NCBI RefSeq assembly: GCF_012396235.1
Contig: NZ_JAAXPA010000001.1
Location: forward strand, 372,001-436,000
Length of the DNA stretch: 64,000 nt
Reading direction: 5' to 3'
Source: Rhodococcus opacus
GTDB taxonomy: Bacteria; Actinomycetota; Actinomycetes; Mycobacteriales; Mycobacteriaceae
Shown here: one piece after another, positions 44,101 through 55,900 of the stretch
Numbering within the stretch: position 1 is the first letter of the stretch
How the letters are laid out: every line of letters starts with the position of its first letter
Position numbers and translations under genes: made by a program
The notes under the pieces: generated by a model
What the model saw: only the letters and a program-made list of their open reading frames with translations
What the model was told of the DNA's origin: nothing
Databases searched by the model: none

Positions 44101-45808
44101 GATGAGTGAAGGAGGTGTCCGGTTCGACGCGGTTACGGAGCACCACGAGGTTCCGGCTCCGGCCGTCGTCCACCACGGTCGTCGTTCCGATCGCCACATC
44201 CGAGGCACCCGACAGCCGGCTCAGCAGAACGGTGAAGGCCGCGTGCAGCACCGAGAACGTGGTGGTGTCGTGTTCCCGCGCCAGGGCCACCACTCCGGCA
44301 TGTGCCTCTGCACCGATCGCAACGTCGACGCGGTCCTCCCCCCGGGTTTGCGCGGCGGGGCGAGGCCGATCGGACGGCAGATTCAGCACTTCCGGCATCC
44401 CCGACAGCCGATCCTTCCAGTACTCGAGTTGGTGCGCCGCGAGGCGTCGTCGCGCACCGTCGAGGGCCGTGGCCTCGTGAATCGTCGCGACCCGGGCCTG
44501 CGGGCCGGCCGAGATGAACTCTTCCAGCAGTTCGACGAAGTGCCGGTGATGCAGGCGCAGTGCCGAATCCTCGTACCGGTTCGGGTTGGCCCGGAAATCG
44601 ACGAAGATCTCGGCCGGCGTCCCGCTCGGGTACACGTTGACCAGCAGATCTTCCACCGGACCCGACGTGACGATGTGGTATTCGCCGACCAGCGGGCCCA
44701 GTTGGACGTTCTGATGGAACAGCATGACGTTGACCATGGGGCCGTGGAGTTCGGCGCCAGTGCCCGTGCCCACGTCGCGGCGGATGTCCTCGATACTGCA
44801 CCGCTGATGCCGCAACGCGCCCATCAGTTCTCGCCTGACCCGCGACACGAGGTCCGCGACCGTCTCGTCCTCGTCGACCGTGATCGGCAGCGGTGCGACG
44901 TTGACCATCATGCCGCCGGAGTTGCGCAGCACCGACGTGGTCCGGCCGGACATCGGAACATTCACGAGAACATCGGTTTTCGCCGTGATCCGCGACAGGT
45001 AGCAGGCGAAGGCGGCGATGATCGTGACTGCCGCGGTGGCGTTTGCCTGACTGTCGGCGTTGTGGATTCCGGAAACGGCCGCCTCGGACAGCAGGGCACT
45101 CTCGACCTTGCTCCTGGCGAGTGCGGGCGCGGTCGCGGTCGCGTCGGCCAGGGTCGATCCTTCGACTGCCTCGACTCGTTTCGCCCAGTACTCCCGATCG
45201 GCCACGAAGCGGTCGGAGGACCGGTAGCGGGCGTCGACGTCGTACAGCTCGTGCAGGGTCGCGGCTCGATTCGGATCCGGTTCGCGACCGGACATCGAGG
45301 CCGAGTACCGGTGCGCGATGCGGTTGATCAGTGTCATGGCGCCGTAACCGTCGAGCGCGACGTGGTGAATGCGGCTGTACCACAGGTAGTGCGACTCTCC
45401 CACGCAGAGGATCGAGGTCTCGAACAGTCGATCCGTGTCGAGATCGAGTGGGGCCTGGTAGTCCCGGTCCATCCATTCGTGCGCTGCAGCGACCGGATCG
45501 TCCTCACCGCGAAAGTCGATGACGGCGATGGACGTGTCGGTGGTGTGGTCCACGTACTGCATCGGCCGGCCGTCGACCTCGACGACCTTGAGGAACGGCG
45601 ACTGGAACTCGCGGGCCACCGCGATGGTCTCCCGTCGCAACAGGTCGATGTCGAGGTCGCCGTGCAGTTCCACGTAGTGCGCTACCGAGATCGGCACCGC
45701 GGGGTCGAGTTGCTGCGCGAACCAGGTGGCACGCTGCGCCGCAGACAGCGGGAAGGGCACCGCGCCCGAATCGTGTGTAGCCGGCTTTCGCGTGTCGACG
45801 GGCTTCAC
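19229..45808 (-). CDS. Seven-module nonribosomal peptide synthetase, 8,859 aa
   Basis: A 26.6-kb gene for a complete NRPS that builds and releases one peptide. Domain order with rough residues: C1 17-450 (HHVALDG at 148), C-terminal half of a second C domain 455-690, A1 700-1210, T1 (Ser 1248); C2 1300-1735, A2 1743-2261, T2 (2313); C3, A3, T3 (3369), E1 3405-3890; C4 3900-4325, A4 4331-4849, T4 (4901); C5, A5, T5 (5972), E2 6010-6490; C6, A6, T6 (7495); C7, A7, T7 (8554), TE 8610-8859 with GWSLGG (Ser 8687). C4 and C6, just after the E domains, have the NHHIxLDGWS form of D-accepting domains. The first domain is C with no A before it, so an acyl or aryl starter is expected, giving an N-acyl heptapeptide. 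Pocket residues predict Ser at 2 and 4 and Thr at 5; the residues at 3 and 5 should be D. The GTG start has GGGGAGG upstream. The A2 and A4 domains come from an apparently identical DNA repeat. Confidence 0.95.
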   Translation of the reverse strand: MKPVDTRKPATHDSGAVPFPLSAAQRATWFAQQLDPAVPISVAHYVELHGDLDIDLLRRETIAVAREFQSPFLKVVEVDGRPMQYVDHTTDTSIAVIDFRGEDDPVAAAHEWMDRDYQAPLDLDTDRLFETSILCVGESHYLWYSRIHHVALDGYGAMTLINRIAHRYSASMSGREPDPNRAATLHELYDVDARYRSSDRFVADREYWAKRVEAVEGSTLADATATAPALARSKVESALLSEAAVSGIHNADSQANATAAVTIIAAFACYLSRITAKTDVLVNVPMSGRTTSVLRNSGGMMVNVAPLPITVDEDETVADLVSRVRRELMGALRHQRCSIEDIRRDVGTGTGAELHGPMVNVMLFHQNVQLGPLVGEYHIVTSGPVEDLLVNVYPSGTPAEIFVDFRANPNRYEDSALRLHHRHFVELLEEFISAGPQARVATIHEATALDGARRRLAAHQLEYWKDRLSGMPEVLNLPSDRPRPAAQTRGEDRVDVAIGAEAHAGVVALAREHDTTTFSVLHAAFTVLLSRLSGASDVAIGTTTVVDDGRSRNLVVLRNRVEPDTSFTHLLGHVRDVDQAAFEHRDVPFEQVVRTLALSDSPAYSPIVQVLFECREGAETSGVGRFDLRVTATEAVDADGTPSGITATLGFATDLFDPGTVRGLGERFRRILQTVTGDPALAVGDIDILSDTEHATLVPVSGVPGRPGRTLSELFSAAARTNPTGVALSYRGVEVTYRELDERSNQLARVLAERGIGPENFVALGLTRSIESVLSMLAVAKSGAAYVPVDPNYPAERIEHMLDDSGAALGVTVSAVRSRLPDAIPWLVLDDEEFRSLCATQPESAVTDAERTRPLRVENPSYVIYTSGSTGRPKGVVVTHGGLDDFAAEQRSRSGATQTSRILHFSTPSFDASVSEYLHVFAAAATMVIVPPTIYGGAELSRLLTSERVTHGFVTTAALGTVEPDGLADFRDVVFGGEACPPELVKRWAPGRRLCNAYGPSEATVMSNISAPLSPDGAITLGGPLRGFHEVVLDARLNPVPVGVAGELYVAGDALARGYHGKSALTAERFVANPFGGPGDRMYRTGDVVRWRTDRTLEYQGRSDFQVKVHGFRIELGEIDTVLHTHPRVRTAVTMPRTAPSGDTVLVSYVLPAAGKQLATAELIDYAAEQLPTYMVPAAIVILDEIPMTPVGKLDRAALPAPEFLSTATEFRAPVTPVERAVARVFADVLGVERIGLDDSFFDLGGNSLVATKVVARVNAALGADLVVRTLFEAPTVEALAGWIEGAHARRPDRPDLVARTRPDRIPLSLAQQRMWFVNQYDTSSPAYNIPMALRLSGTLDVEALRATVADVLERHESLRTVYPASVDGPHQVILSPGEVIPDLEPTVCEDEDAVRARIAESTAQGFDVSTEVPVRGALFRTGHDEHVLMLVVHHISADGASLAPLAHDLMVAYSARLQQQAPDWRPLPVQYADYSLWQRAALGSDENPGSMMSAQLEYWKQTLSGLPDAMDLPLDRPRPADRALRGGIVRFSVSAEDHRELLLLARQHNSTMFMVMHAVLAVLAARLSGSGDIAIGTPIAGRGEEALDDVVGMLVNTLVLRTIVEPAATFGEVLSRAREADLAAFGHSEVPFESVVDAVAPTRSTAYSPLFQVLLEFQNTAPAHLDLPGLTVEILDVDSGVSKFDLQLTLAERYDASGMAAGIEASFTFASDVFDPDTVVGFGERFLRILAGVIADPDAPVGDVEVLGPGERALVVGSWNATGHLVPHITLADLLDAQVGRTPDAAAVVCGGTVLSYGEFGARVNRLARFLIGAGVGPESSVGVAVRRSVEMLVGMYAVVKAGGAYVPIDPDQPAERVGFVVATADPVLVLTTSGDGVVVPAGVRVVELDTLDVSGFSVGVVGDGERLSRLRPAHPVYVIFTSGSTGRPKGVAVPHEGVVNRLLWMQERYPLTSEDVILQKTPVTFDVSVWELFWPLIVGARLVIAEPDGHRDPAYLVNAIAENDVTTAHFVPSMLAVFTAEPAVTRCTSLRRVFASGEALPARTASRMRTLVPGARLHNLYGPTEASVDVTFHEVTEADRRVVPIGAPVWNTQTLVLDGRLRPVPVGVAGELYLGGVQLARGYRGRPDLTADRFVANPFGAGSRLYRTGDRVRWLPGGELEYLGRTDFQVKLRGQRVELGEIEAVLLRREDVAQAVVVLRGDGSSGEYLAGYVVPVAGAVVDERVVREWAAVALPGFMVPSVVVVLAELPVTVNGKLDRKALPEPDFGSATVGFVAPRTPIEGIVAAVCADLLGVPRVGVNDDFFALGGNSLIATRLVARINAAVGDRIGIRDVFDAPTVAGLAALAEAHDGLEARPPLKPREGTAEVPVSPAQQRMWFINQFDTTSSAYNVAFALRLEGRLDVRALRAAVADVIERHEAVRTIFPLTDDGPRQVILPAASAVPDLEPIAVSGEAEFREHSRRVLSAGFDVTTQVPLRARLFSLDADVHVLAVVVHHIAADGFSMAPLARDVMDAYVSRVNGSAPEWAPLEVQYADYALWQREWLGSESDENSPISRQLTYWTTTLSDLPEVLELPTDRPRPTVRSLRGGHVEFVIGPEVHAGVVRLARQHTTTVFMTLHAALAIMLARVSGADDIAVGTPIAGRGERELDDVVGMFVNTLVLRTHVDGGATFSEFLAGVREADLGAFTHAEVPFERVVEVLSPSRVTAYAPLFQVMLEFQDIERPTLELPDLQVRNIELEIDTVNFDLQLTLAENVDADGNPTGIAAGLGYATDLFDEDTVLGFAERLVRILEAVTADPGARVGDIDILGPLERAVLSPVTGGAAVAARTLPDLMAEAAANDPEAPALVFDGRVVRYGDLDRRSNQLARMLIERGVGPESVIALCVPRSVESVLAVWAVAKSGAAFLPVDPDHPAARIEFMLTDSGAVWGVTGSAQRGALPDAVPWLVLGDPGLEDRLSHYPSSPVTDDERTSTIRIDNPAYLIYTSGSTGRPKGVVTTHRGLAAFAAQERETFGTTPESRTLHFASPSFDASVLELLLAVGAAATMVIAPPSVYGGAELAQLLESERVTHCFVTPAALASVDPDGLTALECVVTGGEACPPELVRRWAPGRRMFDAYGPTESTVVSSISDELVPGAPVTIGTPTRGFAEVVLDSRLHPVPAGVAGELYLAGPALARGYRRRYPLTAERFVADPFGPPGSRMYRTGDRARWLPDGQLEYLGRTDAQVKIRGFRIELGEVESVLLAHDSVAHAVASVWNGDGGGDRLIGYLVPAPDATVDTRAVLDFVGGRLASYMVPAALVTLKALPLTVHGKLDRTALPAPDFAGSASRPPHTETEELLAGLFEEVLGLDSVGVDDSFFALGGDSIMSIQLVARARSAGVILSPRDVFDHRTVAGLATAARFDSDGAVALDELPGGGVGTLPLTPVARWTFERSSGRLDRFSQALLLAAPAGLTHEVLVRAVEAVLDRHDMLRARVSADEMDVLPAGSVPADALVRRVPVDTVTGDDFTALATTELDAAADHLDPAAARMVRVVWFDVPGDVGRLLVVVHHLVVDGVSWRILVADLASACSRLQAGLTPELPAVGTSMRRWSHGLSEAARHRTGELASWETILDGPDPLIGSRPMDPAIDVDATVGTVRVDVSSSVTGALLTTLPDAFHGSVGDGLLAAVTLALIAWRRERDAPVSDALITLEGHGREEQVVSGADLSRTVGWFTTVYPARLDLTGIDVDDAMAGGVAAGQAVKAVKEQLLAIPDHGIGFGLLRYRGDETAQSLSRFPAPQVSFNYLGRVTTTDGAEDWLPVESTLGGTRNPDMPVASVIDVNAVVSDSPDGPRLMASFAFPTGVLREAEVAAFADLWRRALAGVAAHASRPDAGGLTPSDVPLVSANQQQIERWEERFPALRDVWSLSPLQSGLLFHASLAAESMDVYTAQLRIDLEGAVDAERLRAAAAGLLARHPSLRTAFVYDDGVPAQLVVDTVDVPWREVDLTVEGSAPGTELERLLDEDRSARFDVARPPLLRLTLFRTAPGRFVLAVTNHHIILDGWSMPLLVRELLVRYAADGDPAGLPDPPSYRTYLEWVASRDAEASARAWERALDGVEEPTLVAPHASAALYGVPHELDVELPAPLRDGLATAAECAGVTMNTVIQAAWGMLLSRSLSRDDVVFGATVSGRPPQLSGVENMLGLFINTVPVRVRVDPDESVARLLARLQDEQTSLLDHHHLGLGEIQSRVGLGNLFDTLSVFESFPIDTSGLDENTDIGGMRVTGLDARDATHYPLTLLSILEPRLRLSLRYQPGAVDRDEAAALADRLVRILATIAGDVDTAVGDVEVLGPGERALVVGSWNATGHLVPHITLADLLDAQVGRTPDAAAVVCGGTVLSYGEFGARVNRLARFLIGAGVGPESSVGVAVRRSVEMLVGMYAVVKAGGAYVPIDPDQPAERVGFVVATADPVLVLTTSGDGVVVPAGVRVVELDTLDVSGFSVGVVGDGERLSRLRPAHPVYVIFTSGSTGRPKGVAVPHEGVVNRLLWMQERYPLTSEDVILQKTPVTFDVSVWELFWPLIVGARLVIAEPDGHRDPAYLVNAIAENDVTTAHFVPSMLAVFTAEPAVTRCTSLRRVFASGEALPARTASRMRTLVPGARLHNLYGPTEASVDVTFHEVTEADRRVVPIGAPVWNTQTLVLDGRLRPVPVGVAGELYLGGVQLARGYRGRPDLTADRFVANPFGAGSRLYRTGDRVRWLPGGELEYLGRTDFQVKLRGQRVELGEIEAVLLRREDVAQAVVVLRGDGSSGEYLAGYVVPVAGAVVDERVVREWAAVALPGFMVPSVVVVLAELPVTVNGKLDRKALPKPEFGTRTVGYRAPTTPAEEAIATAFAAVLDVDRVGADDSFFDLGGDSLSATRVVGRINSALDTTLGVAALFDAPVVSDLAVRIDSDVRTSSGSPALTATARPERIPLSVAQQRMWFVNQFDTSSPAYNIPVALQLDGVVDLAALQAALGDVMERHESLRTVFPGSADGPRQVIVDSTLATPDLDPVPVAEGALHDSLTAFFGVGFDVTEDLPIRVRLCTLTPERHVLALVVHHIAADGFSMAPLARDLTLAYTARAQQQAPGWAPLPVQYADYSLWQRQVLGTEDQPDSVMSGQLGYWARTLSGIPDVLPLPLDRPRPVHRSFLGAVVPFDIPPSVHEALADLARQHNSTLFMVVHATLAVLLERVSGSDDVVVGTAVAGRGHAALDDVVGMFVNTLVLRTPVAPGSSFADVLTAVRSVDLRAFEHADLPFERLVDELAPERSTAHSPLFQVLLEFQNATRTHLELPGLTARSLDVDLDVAKFDLQLSLVERVDEQGVPAGISAGLRYATDVFDRASVESFAERFVRVIEAVTTDPTAPVGDVDILHAPERELLLTAAHRPGTDVPPLSLVDAFDRMVASAGDAVAVRCDDASVTYRELDDRANRLARLLVEQGAAAENLVAVGMTRSIDLVVALLAVVKSGAGYLPVDVASPAERLAFLLGDARPKCVLTTTADAETFRGAGVPVVVVDDPETVTALQQLSSLPVTDTDRRAPLHLDSVAYVIYTSGSTGQPKGVQVSHRNVITLLANTQTLFGFGPADVWTMFHSAAFDFSVWEMWGALAHGGRLVLVDYFTARSPAKFLELLRDEAVTVVNQTPTAFYQLAEADRLAGGPGLSLRYVIFGGEALEFGQLRRWYARRGDTAPVLVNMYGITETTVHVSHLPIARDVVEEEPASVIGRGLPGLRVYVLDGRLHPVPPGVVGEMYVSGAQVARGYLGRQALTSGRFVADPFTPGARMYRSGDLGRWNGHGQLEYLGRNDLQVQVKGYRIELGEVESALLACEGVAQSAVTARGDRLVGYVVPETGVAIDPAAIIDTAAERLASHMVPAAVVVLDEMPRTVNGKLDRKALPEPDFGQRMTVGRGPVTETERTLVELFAEVLGLDSVGVDDSFFALGGDSIMSIQLVTRAKAAGILISPREVFERKTVAGLAAAAGTDDGTVVLDELPGAGIGEIPLTPIVRWMLARGGDFRRYSQSALFTLPASVDDDTLTAALQAVLDRHDLLRARLYRTSRTEEGWSMEVQAEGSVRAASVLRRGRVDDVGAELDSALDRLDPESGVMLQAVWLDGDHPSRVLIVVHHLAMDGVSWRILIPDLAAVCAQLQSGAEPALEPPGTSMRRWAHALADAAREPQRTAEVELWRGMLNAPDPLLGSRPVTVSDTAATAAHFAVRVSAPLTETLLTTVPRAFHAGVGDALLTALTMALTSWRRRRGIELPGALVGLEGHGREEHVVPGADLARTIGWFTTLFPVRLDLSGVDLDDAFAAGPSAGVALKSVKEQLLAVPDHGIGFGLLRYLNDETAHVLSPLPTPQVSFNYLGRMGRTATETDEGWVPVEEPGLREKSAVPVAAVVDVNAMTVDSGDGPQLNSTWTYPPGVLTHEEVEELAQLWLQALAALGTHTESGGGGFTPSDLDLVELREDAIEDLEHICPDLTDVWPLSPLQSGMLFHSELADDSLDAYLVQVSLELEGAVDPHRLRRAADALLDRHANLRACFRHDVDGNAVQVIRRRVEAPWREVDLTALDEDAAASEVARLLAEDRGRPFDLTRAPLIRFLLIATAPNRYRLVSTNHHILLDGWSMPLLVRELLTLYATDGDPSPLPRVRGYRDYLGWMSRRDQGASREVWARALAGVDGPTLLAHSDRGRRLSTMSDEFVFDLDEDHTTRLRDVARSRGLTVNTLVQVSWGIVLGTLTARDDVLFGATVSGRPPELTGIETMVGLFINTLPVRVRLRPDDTVGALLERVQAEQAALLDHHHLGLAEIQSAAGPEVGFDTLTVFESYPVDRAGLSTETDIAGMRVAGVDARDAAHYPLSLVASADARLRLKFEYLPDVFDADTIDDIAGRVLRVLDACARPDQPLAALSLLTDRERADLVPVRGGPGGSTRTLPQILEEGAALDPGAIALSSEDGDVSYGDLDERSNRLARALIARGAGPETFVAIGIPRSLDSVLSVWAVAKTGAAFVPIDPNYPDERITHMLVDSGVTLGVTTTEHRDRLPGTANWLALDEPGFAAECAERPAAAVTDVDRSGPITLDTAVYAVYTSGSTGVPKGVVVTHRGLDNFALDQLERFGATPQSRTLHFSTPSFDGSVFEYLQAFGAGATMVIAPPTVFGGDELARLLADRGVTHAFITTAALASLDPAGLAQLTDLVFGGEACPPELVARWAPGRRLYNAYGPTETTIMSNISEPMVPGHPITIGGPIRGVTELVLDSRLQPVPVGVPGELYLAGAGLARGYHRRPALTAERFVADPVRPGERMYRTGDIVRWTADHSIEYVGRTDFQVKVRGFRIELGEIDSTLMSEPDVGFAATLAHRGPAGDALLVSYVVPTSGRSLDTAVLTRHLADRLPSHMVPTSITVLDHIPLTAVGKLDRTALPEPDLLSGTGHDRVPIGPIEETVAGVFADVLGLGRVGADAGFFDIGGNSLSATRVMARLRALLGTECGVRDLFEAPTVAALAARIEHAGAEPSGRPVLAARARPEDIPLSFAQQRMWFVNQLDTTSAAYNIPIVVTLSGDLDVGALNSALTDVVARHESLRTMFPVRGDWPVQQILPAAGAVPALIPVTVSDEQLREEVTRLVSAGFDVTVRLPLRVGLYSLSATEHVLAVVVHHISADGFSMVPLVRDVMTAYGARVSGGAPDWAPLPVQYADYALWQRESLGSDDDPQSLISRQLDYWTIALAGAPDLLELPTDRDRPSQQSFRGERIHFSVDSDLHRRIRELSRRLGSTEFMTVHAALAVLLSRLGGTPDVAVGTPIAGRGEPALDDLVGMFVGTLALRTQVDAAESFTALAAHCRDVDLGAFAHADVPFERVVEAVGPTRSTAYAPLVQVSLEFQNNERPALTLPGLEVRGIDPGLAVVKVDLEFLLAEEFDANGAPAGMNGAVDFATDLFDPDTVRGFADRFVRILDAVTVNPDRPIGDLPLLDEAELRAMVPARGAPEVRPELWPDLLTAAAALDPDSVAMSLEDRRVTYRQLDEWSNRVARVLRDRGVGPETFVAVGMPRSIESVISIWSITKAGAALVPVDPTYPRDRIEYMLTDCRAALGLTVRSRRSTLPDTVPWLVLDDEDFAAQAADVSPAPITDEERTRPLHLAHPAYLIYTSGSTGRPKGVTVTHRGMADFTAETHEWFQVTHESRVSQLASPSFDASVFELMMAFSASARVVIVPPAVIGGSDLADLFRREQVTHATITPTALAALDNDGLDSLRVLDLVGEACPPEVVARWAPGRSLHSGYGPTETTIQASVSAAMRPGEGVNIGSPARGFAFLVLDERLQPVPVGVPGELYIAGPGMARGYHNRSALTAERFVACNFGEPGTRMYRTGDVVRWRKTASALEYIGRSDFQVKVRGFRIELGEIDAVLARHPAVAFAATIGHTGPSGDTVLASYVRVQDGQEVEPAGLRTYASERLPTHMVPSAVVVLDRIPMTPVGKLDRKALPAPEFGSTGAAFRAPATDNERIVVDAFAEVLGVDRVGTADSFFDLGGNSLLATRIVSALQAALDRRVPLQWMFLDPTPAGIARRLDLPHRSAGMEEALAVVIPLRAQGSGRPLFCVHPGIGLSWGYAGLVQYLPPDRPAYGLQLPTISGDGDYRTIEQLAHRYVEEMQAIQPTGPYDLLGWSLGGVIAHAMAVELQRAGEEVATLAVMDSYPVGGEDPLVGRLEIRDLLRGLGLQTEGDGEMTYEHAARLIDESFGTETGVRGHDLERITAGYENSRWLAHHFVPRVYDGDLLIFPASRDGNGATRARSAAEWRPLVTGRIDERPVDCGHNEMIEPQSLAVIGPVLSRALAERP
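23170..26299 (-). other. NRPS module 6: C(D-accepting) - A - T
   Basis: The C domain has [14 protein letters not shown]. The A pocket D-G-F-F-V-G-A-I-M differs in one position from the equivalent module of the upstream NRPS (D-G-F-F-V-G-G-I-M). The substrate is not assigned. The T motif reads IGGNSL instead of LGGNSL. Confidence 0.8.
26300..30939 (-). other. NRPS module 5: C - A(Thr) - T - E
   Basis: A5 reads [28 protein letters not shown] and [11 protein letters not shown]. The pocket D-F-W-N-I-G-M-V-H is the known threonine code. The E domain has [13 protein letters not shown] (near 27345). The product residue should be D-Thr; epimerising the alpha carbon of L-Thr gives D-allo-Thr. Confidence 0.88.
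30940..34109 (-). other. NRPS module 4: C(D-accepting) - A(Ser) - T
   Basis: The C domain has [14 protein letters not shown] (near 33670), the D-accepting form expected after an E domain. A4 is the second copy of the serine A domain (repeat 31263-32818). The T domain [10 protein letters not shown] and its linker closely match those of the second visible module of the upstream NRPS, while the A domain does not. Confidence 0.88.
31263..32818. repeat. 1,556-bp direct repeat, copy 1 (A domain of module 4)
   Basis: Identical to 39027-40582 in all stretches compared, at a constant in-frame offset of 7,764 bp. Similarity drops at once on both sides. The ends lie in the C-A linker ([10 protein letters not shown]) and in the A10 motif (NGKLDR). 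Codons within the repeat end mostly in G or T, unlike the flanking C-ending codons. Confidence 0.92.
34110..38709 (-). other. NRPS module 3: C - A - T - E
   Basis: Pocket D-A-L-F-V-G-A-V-V, unassigned, but identical to that of the first visible module of the upstream NRPS. The T motif is [11 protein letters not shown], typical of carriers in front of E domains. The epimerase has [13 protein letters not shown] (near 35130) and FNYLGR, so residue 3 should be D. Confidence 0.82.
38710..41919 (-). other. NRPS module 2: C - A(Ser) - T
   Basis: The C domain has HHISADG. A2 reads [26 protein letters not shown] and [10 protein letters not shown]. This gives the pocket D-V-W-H-F-S-L-V, the same code as the serine domain of EntF. 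The T motif is LGGNSL. A2 lies inside repeat copy 39027-40582. Confidence 0.88.
39027..40582. repeat. 1,556-bp direct repeat, copy 2 (A domain of module 2)
   Basis: Partner of 31263-32818, encoding residues of about 1743-2261 of the NRPS. The first base beyond each end already differs (C against G at 40583/32819; G against C at 39026/31262). This is a sharp exchange unit covering one whole A domain. Confidence 0.92.
41920..45808 (-). other. NRPS module 1: C - half C - A - T
   Basis: The C domain resembles starter-type domains that accept an acyl group in trans. It is followed by a second C-domain C-terminal lobe (about 43740-44446) that lacks HHxxxDG. Its LDDVVGM(F/L)VNTLVLR block is reduced to [11 protein letters not shown], so it should be inactive. 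A1 has [11 protein letters not shown] and pocket residues D-A-S-F-V-G-A-V-M (GrsA positions 235, 236, 239, 278, 299, 301, 322, 330, 331); I cannot assign the amino acid. The T motif is LGGNSL. Confidence 0.8.
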
Positions 45809-45972
45809 GGCGGTTCCTCCCCATAAGGTATCCCCGACCGCTCACAGCGTGACCGCGTCCTGATCCTGGCTCGCGAAGGCGGGAGGCGGTAGCTTTTCCC
45901 CGCCCCCCAGAAAATTCGTTCGCCGTCAACAGGGCGCACAGACCCCATCGTCGCACAGCGGCGCGGCTCCGT
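45809..45972 (-). promoter_or_regulatory. 164-bp gap between the two NRPS genes
   Basis: It holds the NRPS ribosome binding site (GGGGAGG, about 45814-45821) and a TTGACG hexamer at 45924-45929 on the minus strand, a possible -35. No convincing -10 follows at the right distance and no terminator hairpin is seen. Both read-through from the upstream NRPS and an own promoter are possible. Confidence 0.4.
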
Positions 45973-48900
45973 TCAGCGGATTCGGTTCTCGCGGCGACGG
46001 GTGCGACCGGCCTCGAGATACCTCGACAGCACCGGCCCGATGACAGCGAGGGACTGCGGCTCGATCATGTCGTTGTGCCCGCAGTCCACCGGATGCTCCA
46101 CGATTCGACCCGTCACGAGCGGTCGCCACTCGTCCGCCGACCGGGCGCGCGTGGTGCCGTCGTCGTCGCCGGTCGCGGGGAAGATCAGCAGCTCGCCATC
46201 GTAGACCTGTGGCTCGAACCGGTGGACGAGGTTTCGCGAATTCTCGTATCCGGCGTTGATTCGCTCGAGGTGTTCGCCGCGCAGCCCGGAGTCGCTGCCC
46301 CACGATTCGTTCAGCAGTTGCGCCGCGCGTTCGTACGTGAGGTCGCCGTCGGTGGCGACGACGAGCCCCAGTCCGCGGAGCAGATCCCGCATGTCGAGCT
46401 TCCCGAAAAGCGGATCCTCGCCGTTGTCGGGATAGCTGTCCATGACCGTGAGGGTGGCGACCTCCTCGCCTGCCCTCTGCAGTTCGACGGCCATCGCGTG
46501 CGCGATGACCCCGCCCAGAGACCAGCCGAGCAGGTCGTACGGTCCCTCCGGCTGGATGACCCTCATCTCTTCGATGTACCGGTGCGCGAGTTGTTCGATC
46601 GACTGGTAGTCGCCGTCCCCGCTGATCGTGGGCAACTGCAGTCCGTACGCGCGCCGGTCGGCGGGCAGATACCGGACGAGACCCGCATACCCCCAGGAGA
46701 GCCCGATTCCCGGGTGGACGCAGAACAGCGGTCGTCCGGCGCCCTCGGTGAGCAGCGGAATCACCACCCCCAGCGCCTCCGTCACACCGCCCTCCGCCGA
46801 CGGCAGGGCGATCCTGCGGGCGAGGCCGGCCGGGGTCGGATCGAGGAACATCCATTGCAGCGGGATCTTCCGATCGAGTCTCTCCTGCAGGGCGGCGATC
46901 ACCTTCGTGGCGAGCAGGGAGTTGCCGCTCCTCTCGAAGAAATTGTCCTCGGCCCCCACCCGGTCGAGTCCGAGCACCTCGGCGAAGACGTCCACGACTG
47001 CCGCCTCGAGGTCGTTCGCGGGCAACCGGAAGCGAGCGCCCGACAGGAACTCGGGTGCGGGCAGTGCGGCGCGATCCAGCTTGCCCACCGGGGTCAGCGG
47101 AATCTGGTCGATTACGACGATCGCGGCGGGCACCATGTGGGCGGGCAGACGCTCCCCGACGAGACGGGTGAGTTCCGCGGTGTCGAGGTCCGCGCCGCCG
47201 ATCGGACGGACATAGGACACGAGCAGCGGTTCCCCGGCAGGCCCGGCACGGCCGATCGTGACGGCGAACCCGACGTCGGGATGATCGGTGAGTGCCGCGT
47301 CGATCTCGCCGGGTTCGATGCGGAACCCGCGGATCTTCACCTGGAAGTCGCTGCGCCCGACGTACTCGAGAGTGCCGTCCCGGCGCCACCGCACCACGTC
47401 TCCCGTGCGGTACATCCGCTCGCCCGGCGCACCCCAGGGGGCGGCCACGAAACGGGACGCCGTCAGTCCGGGCCGACGGTGATACCCGGACGCCAGGGCG
47501 CGTCCCGACACGTACAGCTCACCGACCACACCGACCGGCACCGGGCGCAGCCGCGAATCCAGCACCACCTCGGAGACGCCGCGGGTGGGTGCGCCGAGCG
47601 TGATCGGGTCGCCCGGCACCAGCGGCTCGCTGATGTTCGACATGATCGTCGTCTCGGTCGGCCCGTAGGCGTTGAACATCCTGCGGCCGGGCGCCCACCG
47701 GGCGACGAGTTCGGGTGGACAGGCTTCACCGGCCGCGACCAGCGTCTGCAGCGACTCGAAGCCGAGGGGGTCCATCGACGCCAGTGCGGTCGGGGTGACG
47801 AATCCGTGGGACACCCGCTCGTCGCTCAGCAGTCCGGCCAGTTCGGTGCCGCCGTAGATCGTCGGCGGGGCGATCACCAGCGTCGCGCCCGCGCAGAATG
47901 CCATGACCAGTTCGAACACGGAGGCGTCGAAACTCGGCGACGCGAAGTGCAGCACCCGGGCGCCGGGTGTGACGGCGAGACGGTCGCGCTCCTCCGCGGC
48001 GAGGTTCGCCAGGCCGCGGTGCGTGACGGCCACTCCCTTGGGGACGCCCGTGGATCCGGACGTGTAGATGAGGTACGCGGGATGTGATTCGTGCAGCGGC
48101 GCCGTCCGGTCCGCATCGGTGACGGGGGCAGGCGACTGCACCCGGATCCGCTCCTCGGCTTCGGCGTCGTCGAGAACGATCCAGTTCACGGTGCCGGGCA
48201 GCCGATCTCGGTGTGCCCGAAGGGTCACCCCGGACACCGCCCCGGAATCGGTGAGCATGTGCTCGATGCGGTCGAGTGGATACCCGGGGTCGACCGGCAG
48301 GAACGCCGCGCCCGTTCGAGCGACCGCCCACACCGACAGCACCGATTCGATCGAGCGCGGCAGGCTCAGAGCGACGGTCGTTCCCGGACCCGCACCGTCC
48401 TCGATCAGGCGGCGCGCCAACCGGTTGGAGGATTCGTCGAGTTCGCGGTAACTGATCGTCCGGCCCCGGTACGACACCGCGTCGGCACTCCGGTCTCGTT
48501 CGACCGCGGCCGAGAGCAGTTCCGGCAGCAGGACATTCGGGACGTCGGGCGCACCGCGCGCCGGGGTGAGCGCCGCGACTTCGTCGGTGCCGAGGATCTC
48601 GATGTCGCCGACCGGAACACCGGGTTCGGCGGTGACGGTGTCGAGGATGCGCACGAACCGTTCTGCGAACCCCCGCACCGTGTCGGCGTCGAACAGGTCG
48701 GTCGCGTAGTCGATCGCACCCACCATGCCCGCAGCGCTGCCATCCGCGGCGAACCGCTCGTCGAGGATCACCTCGAGGTCCACCTTCACGACGGCGAGGT
48801 CGGGATCGAGCCCCTCGACGGTCAGCCCCGGCAACCGCAAGGCGGGATTCTCGGTGTTCTGGAATTCGAGGGACACCTGGAAGAGCGGCGAGTGGGCGGT

Positions 48901-49909
48901 CGACCGCACCGGTCCGACTGCGTCCACCACCCGTTCGAAGGGCAGGTCGGCGTGCGCGAAGGCACCGAGGTCGGCGTCGCGGACCCGAGCGAGCAGGTCA
49001 CGGAACGGCTGTTCCGCCGCTACCGGGGTGCGCAGCGCCAGCGTGCCGACGAACATGCCGACGAGGTCGTCGAGCGCCGCCTCGCCGCGGCCGGCGATCG
49101 GGGTGCCGATCGCCACGTCCCCGGTGCCGCCGAGCCGGCCGAGCAGAACGGCGAGTGCGGCGTGCACGATCATGAATTCGGTGGACCGGTACTCTCGCGC
49201 CGCCGTCCGGATCCGCTCGTGCAGGCCGGGGTCGATCGCGAAGCGCACCCGGTCGCCCCGGAACGACTGCTGTGCGGGACGCCGACGGTCGGCAGGCAGT
49301 TCGAGGAGTTCGGGCAGCCCCGCGAGCGCCGACTCCCAGTAGGCCAGTTGCCGCGAGATCAGCGATCCGGGGTCGTCCTCGGACCCCAGCAGCCTGCGTT
49401 GCCACAGTGTGTAGTCGGCGTACTGCACGGGCAGCGGCGTCCAGGCGGGAGCGCGACCGTGGACGCGGGACTCGTACGCGATCATCACATCCCGCACCAG
49501 CGGTGCCATGGAGAAGCCGTCGGCCGAGATGTGGTGGACCACCACGGCGAGCACATGATCCGTCGGGTCGAGGGAGAACAGGGCGACGCGCAGCGGGACG
49601 GCGGCGGCGACGTCGAAGCCGGCCGACACCAGCCGGGTGAGCTCCTCCCGGAGGAGGCCTTCGTCCGCGACCGGGGTCGGCGCGCGCATCGGGGTGGCGG
49701 GCGCGCGGATCTCCTGGACGGGTTCGCCGTCGCGGAGCGGGAAGCGGGTGCGCAACGACTCGTGCCGGGTCACGACGTCCGTGACGGCGGCGGTCAGCGC
49801 ATCCACGTCGAGGTCGCCGGTGAGCCGCACCACCATCGGGATGTTGTAGGCGGGCGAACTCGTGTCGAACTGGTTGATGAACCACATGCGTTGCTGAGCG
49901 AAGGACAGC
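45973..49909 (-). other. Upstream NRPS, module e: C - A - T - thioesterase
   Basis: The C domain has HHISADG. The pocket D-A-F-F-V-A-A-I-M is unassigned. The carrier motif is ERSGNSL instead of DLGGNSL; the attachment Ser remains (near 46920). The TE has GWSLGG and GHNDMIEP. Confidence 0.82.
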
Positions 49910-52900
49910 GGGATGCGGTCGGGACGGTCCCCGGCGGTGAGGGCGGGACGGCCGGACGAACCCGCTCCCGCGTGCTCGATGCGCGCGGCGAACGCCTCGA
50001 CGGTGGGCGCCTCGAACAACGCGCGCACGCCGATGTCGGTGCCGAGTGCGGCGCGCAGGCGGGCCACCGCGCGGGTCGCGCTCAGTGAATTGCCGCCGAG
50101 GTCGAAGAATCCCGCATCCGCGCTCACCCGGTCGAGTCCGAGGACCTCCGCGAAGACCTCGGCCACCATCTCCTCGACCGGATCGGCGGGTGCCCGGTAT
50201 TCGCGCGTGCCGACGTCGTATTCGGGTGCGGGCAGGGCTTTGCGGTCGAATTTGCCGACGGCGTTCAGCGGGATCTGGTCCAGCACCGTGATCGAGGACG
50301 GAACCATGTGGGCGGGCAGTCTGCCCGCGAGCCGTCGGGTGATCGTCTCGGTATCGAGCGCACGTTCGGGCGCGGGCACGACGTAGGACGCGAGGAGTGT
50401 GTCCCCGGCCGGTCCGCGGTAGGCGACCGTGGCCGCGAACCGGATGTCGGAGTCGGCCATGAGGGTGGTGTCGATCTCGCCGAGTTCGATGCGGAACCCA
50501 CGCACCTTCACCTGGAAGTCGCTGCGGCCGAGGTACTCGATGGTGTGCTCGGGCGTCCAGCGCACGATGTCGCCGGTGCGGTACATCCGCTTCCCGGGAT
50601 CGGCGGGGTCGGCGACGAACCGTTCTGCCGTCAGCCCGGGGCGCCGGTGGTAGCCGCGCGCCAGTCCCGCACCGGCGAGGTACAACTCCCCGGGAACCCC
50701 GACCGGGACGGGCTGCAACCGGGAATCGAGCACCAACTCCGTGACACCGCGGATCGGTCCGCCGATGGTGATCCGCTCCCCCGGGATCAGGGGATCGCTG
50801 ATGTTGGACATGATCGTGGTCTCGGTCGGTCCGTACCCGTTGTACAACCGGCGTCCCGGCGCCCACCGGTTCACGAGTTCGGGTGGGCAGGCCTCGCCGC
50901 CGACGACGACGTCGGTGAAATGATCCAGCCCCGCCGGGTCGAGGGACGCGAGTGCCGCCGTGGTGACGAATGCGTGGGTGACGTGCCGCTCGCGGATCAG
51001 TTGGGCGAGTTCGTCGCCGCCGAATACCGTGGTCGGCGCGATCACCATCGTCGCTGCCGCGCCGAACGCCTGCAGGTACTCGAATACGGATCCGTCGAAG
51101 CTCGGTGTCGAAAAGTGCAGCGTCCGGGATGCGGGGTCCGCCCCGAAGCGGGCGAGTTGGTCGCGCGCGAAATTGTCCAGACCGCGGTGCGTCACGGTCA
51201 CGCCCTTCGGCCTGCCGGTGGACCCCGACGTGTAGACGAGGTATGCGGCCGTGTCGAGGGTGACCGGTCCCCTGCGGTCGCCGTCGTCGACCGGTGCCGC
51301 GGATGCGGCCGCGCACTCGTCGACGAACGCGGGGTCGTCGAGCACCAGCCAGTCGGTGGTCTCGGGCAGGCGGGCGCGATGCTCGGACGTCGTCAGCCCG
51401 AGTGCGCACTCCGAATCGGTGAGCATGTGCGTGATGCGCTCGTCGGGATAGTTCGGGTCGACGGGTACGAACACGGCCCCGGTCTTGGCCACCGCCCAGA
51501 CACACAGCACCGACTCGATCGAGCGTGGGATACCCACGGCCACCGACGTTTCCGGGCCGAGCCCGCTGTCGATCAGAGCACGGGCGAGCCGGGTGGACCG
51601 CTCGTCCAGCTCCCGGTACGACACCTCGACGTCGCCGGACGACAGGGCGACCGCATCCGGGTCGACGGCGGCCGCGTCCGTGAAGATCTGCGGGAGCGTG
51701 CGGACGGAGCCGGCGGGACCACCGCGGACCGGTACCAGTTCCGCCCGTTCGCGCTCGGTGAGCAGCGACAGCCGGGCGAGCGGCACGTCGGGTCCGGTGC
51801 AGGCATCGAGCACCCGCACCACCCGCTCGGCGATGTCCTCGATCGCGCCGGGGGCGAACAGGTCGGGCACGTACTCGAACTTCAGGTGCAGGCTCGCCGC
51901 CGCCGACGCGACGAGGCTCAGCGGGTAGTGGGCGGCGTCGCGGGCATCCACGCCGGTCACGCGGAGCCCGGCGATGTCGGTGTCTTCCGACAGCCCGGCC
52001 CGGTCCACCGGGTACGACTCGAACACGGTGAGCGTGTCGAACCCGACGCCGGGACCCGCGGCGTCGTGGATCTCGGCGAGACCCGTGTAGTGGTGATCGA
52101 GCATCGCCGCCTGCTCGGCCTGCACCCGCTCCAGCAACGCGCCGAGCGTCTCCTCCGGACGCAGCGTGACGCGCACCGGCACGGTGTTGATGAACAGCCC
52201 GACCATCGTCTCGATGCCGGAGAGTTCCGGCGGCCGGCCGGAGACGGTGGCGCCGAACACGACGTCGTCGCGTCCCGTGAGCATCCCCAGCACGATGCCC
52301 CATGCCGTCTGCAGAATGCTGTTGAGGGTGAGCCCGCGAGCACGCGCGGATTCGCGCAGCCGGTCGGTCCGGTCCTCGTCGAGGTCGAACACCCACTCCC
52401 GCGACACGGTCGACAGTTGCCGAGCCCGGTCGGCGGGCACCAGCAGCGTCGGTTCCTCCACCCCCGCGAGTGCGTCCGCCCAGGCCCGCGCGGACAGGCC
52501 GGTGTCGCGCCTGTTCATCCACGCCAGGTAGTCGCGGTAGTCCCGCACCCGGGGCAGCGGCACCAGGTCGGCATTCGTGGCGTACAGCGTGAGCAGTTCC
52601 CGGATCATCAGCGGCATCGACCAGCCGTCGAGCAGGATGTGGTGGTTCGTCGACACCAGCCGGCAGCGGCCGCCGGCCGTCCGCACCAGCAGGAACCGGA
52701 TCAGCGGTGCGGTGGTCATGTCGAACGGGGTGGTCCGGTCGGCGGCCAGCAGTCGCTCGACCTCGGCGGTCGCCGCGTCCTCGTCCAGTCCGCTCAGGTC
52801 GATCTCCCGCCAGGGCACGGCAACCCGGCCCGCAACCACCTGCACGGCCCCGCCCTCGGTGTCGTGACAGAACGCGCTGCGCAGGTTCGGGTGACGGTCG

Positions 52901-55900
52901 AGGAGGGCGCCGGCGGCCCGGCGCAGTCGTTCCGCATCGACGTCGCCGCCGAGGTCGAGGATCAGCTGGACGAGGTAGGCGTCCACCGATTCGTCGGCCA
53001 GTTCGGCATGGAACAGCATGCCCGCCTGCAGCGGCGACAGCGGCCAGACGTCGGTCATCGCCGGGTAGCGGCGCTCGAGGTCGTCGATCGCGCTCTGGCC
53101 GAGCCGGACGAGGCTCAGGTCGGACGGGGTGAAGCCGCCGCCACCGGACCGGGCGTGCGCGGTGAGGGCCTCGAGCGCGCCGACCCACAGCCCCGCGAGT
53201 TCGCCGACGTCGTCGGCGGCGACCACCCCGACGGGGAACGACCACGTGGCGGTGAGGGCGGGACCGACGGCGGTGTCGGTGGTCCTGGCGTTCACGTCGA
53301 CGACGGCCGCAGCGGGCAGCCCGGACTGCGCGGCGGCGGCGAGCCCCGCGTCGGAGACCGGTGTCCAGTCGCCGTCCGCCGCGGAACCCGAACCGAGCCT
53401 GCCGAGGTAGTTGAAACTCACCTGCGCGCTCGGCAGGGCCGCGAGCTCCGGCGCCGTCTCGGCGTCGAGGTAACGGAGCAGCCCGAACCCGATGCCGTGG
53501 TCGGGGATCGACTGCAACCGCTCCTTCACGGCCTTGACCGCGGCTCCGGCGGCGGGGCCGGCCGCGAACGCGTCGTCGACGTCCACGCCGCTCAGGTCGA
53601 GGCCTACCGGGAAGATCGTGGTGAACCAGCCGACGGTGCGGGCGAGATCGGCGCCCGGCACCACCTGCTCCTCACGACCGTGCCCCTCGAGATTCACCAG
53701 CGCGCCGGACGACTCGATGCCCCGCGCCCGGCGCCAGCGGACGAGCGCCAACGCCAGCGCCGTCAGCAGTCCGTCGCCGACGCTCCCGTGGAAGGCCTGG
53801 GGAAGCGTCGTCAGCAGCGCCTCCGTCACCTCGACGGGAACCCGGACCTCGACGTCGGAGGTCTGGATGTCGGTTGCGGTGAGGGGCCGCGACCCGAGCG
53901 GCGGGTCCGGGGTGTCGAGCATCCGCCGCCAGAGGTCGAGTTCGGCTGTGCGAGAGGGTTCCTGCGCCACATCCGTGAGGGCGTGCGCCCACCGGCGCAT
54001 CGACGTGCCGATGCCGGGCAGGGTAGGCGGCTCACCCGACAGCACCTGAGCGCAGGCGAGGGCGAGGTCGGGGACGAGGATGCGCCACGACACCCCGTCG
54101 ACCACCACGTGATGGGCGACGATCAGCAGCCGTCCCGCGGCGGCCGGTGTCGCGCTGCTCGCGAACCACACCGCCTGCACCATCACACCCGACTCCGGGT
54201 CGAGCCGGCCCGCGGCGGCGTCCAGTTCGCGGGACGCGGCCTCGGTGAACGAGTCCGCGGCGTCGAGCGGCACCGTGCGCACCACCGCGGTCGCCCGCAC
54301 CCAGCCGGGCGGTGCGACCACCATCGCCGCACCCCGCTCGGCCCGGTCGCTGCGGTACAGTCGGGCGCGCAGCATGTCGTGCCGGTCAAGGACGGCCTGC
54401 ATCGCCGCCGTCAGCGTGTCTTCGTCCAGTGCGGCGGGGGTCGTGAACAGCGCGGCCTGGGAGTACCGCCGGAAATCGCCGTCCCTGCCCAGCATCCAGT
54501 GCACGATCGGGGTCAGTGGCAACTCGCCGACGCCGCCGCCGGGCAACTCCTCCAGCGTGACGGTCTCCTCCCCCGCGGTCGCGACCTCCGCGAGTGCGGC
54601 AACCGTCTTGCGTTCGAACACGTCCCGCGGGGTGATCACCACCCCGGACGCCTTCGCCCGGGTGACGAGCTGAATCGACATGATGGAGTCGCCGCCCACC
54701 GCGAAGAACGAATCGTCGACACCCACCGATTCGAGGCCGAGGACCTCGGCGAACAGTGCGGCCAGGATCCGCTCCGTCTCCGTGGCGGGGGCACGACTGA
54801 GCGACACCTGCCGTCCGAAGTCCGGTTCGGGCAGCGCTCGGCGGTCGAGTTTGCCGTTCACCGTGAGGGGTAGGGCGTCGAGCACCACCACGGTCGCGGG
54901 CACCATGTGCGCCGCCAGCCTGTCGGCGACCGCGTCGACGATTCCGGCCGGGTCCAGCACCCGGCCCGCCTCGGGCACCACGTAGCCCACCAGTCGTTCG
55001 CGCCGCGCCGACACCACCGACTGCGCCACACCGTCGCAGTCGAGGAGCGCCGACTCCACCTCACCGAGCTCGATGCGGAAACCCTTGACCTGCACCTGGA
55101 AGTCGTTGCGGCCCAGATATTCCAGCTGGCCGTCCGTGTTCCACCGGCCGAGGTCGCCGGACCGGTACATCCGCGATCCGGGTGTGTGCGGGTCGGCCAC
55201 GAACCGGGTCGACGTGAGCGTGAACCGGCCCAGATAACCCCGGGACACCTGCCCGCCCGACACGTAGAGTTCCCCGACCACTCCCGGCGGCACCGGGTGC
55301 AGGCGGGTGTCGAGCACGTAGACGCGCAGGCCGGGCAGTGCCCGGCCGATCACCGAGGCCGAGGCGGATGCGGCGAGTTCCTCGTCCAGCGGCAGGTGAC
55401 TGACGTGCACGGTGGTTTCCGTGATGCCGTACATGTTCACCAGCGCCGGGGCGGTGTCGACGCGCCGCGCGTACCAGCGGGTGAGCTGCCCCAGGTCGAG
55501 GGCTTCGCCGCCGAACACCACGACGCGGAGGGCGAGTTCGGCGGCGCCGGCGACCCGGTCCGCCTCGGCGAGTTGGTAGAAGGCGGTGGGGGTCTGATTC
55601 AGGACGGTGACGTTCTCGTCCCGCAGCAGTCGCAGGAACATGTCGGGTGAGCGGGTCGTGAAGTAGTCCACCACCACCAGCCGGCCGCCGTGCAGCAGCG
55701 CGCCCCACAACTCCCACACGGAGAAGTCGAACGCCGCCGAATGGAACATGGTCCACACGTCGGAGGCATCGAACCGGAACAGGGGCTGCGTGTTCGCGAA
55801 CAGGGTGACGACGTTGCGGTGCGCCACCTGAACGCCTTTCGGCCGGCCCGTCGAGCCGGAGGTGTAGATGACATACGCCACCGAGTCCGGGCGCAGCGGT

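Noticed and set aside
50308-54873. Very long open frames on the plus strand opposite the NRPS genes (up to about 1,500 codons; others near 10203-12074 and 30914-34189).
   Set aside because: They lie exactly antisense to clear NRPS or fprB domains, have Arg/His/Pro/Gly-rich low-complexity composition, no conserved motifs and no ribosome binding sites. High-GC codon bias explains them.
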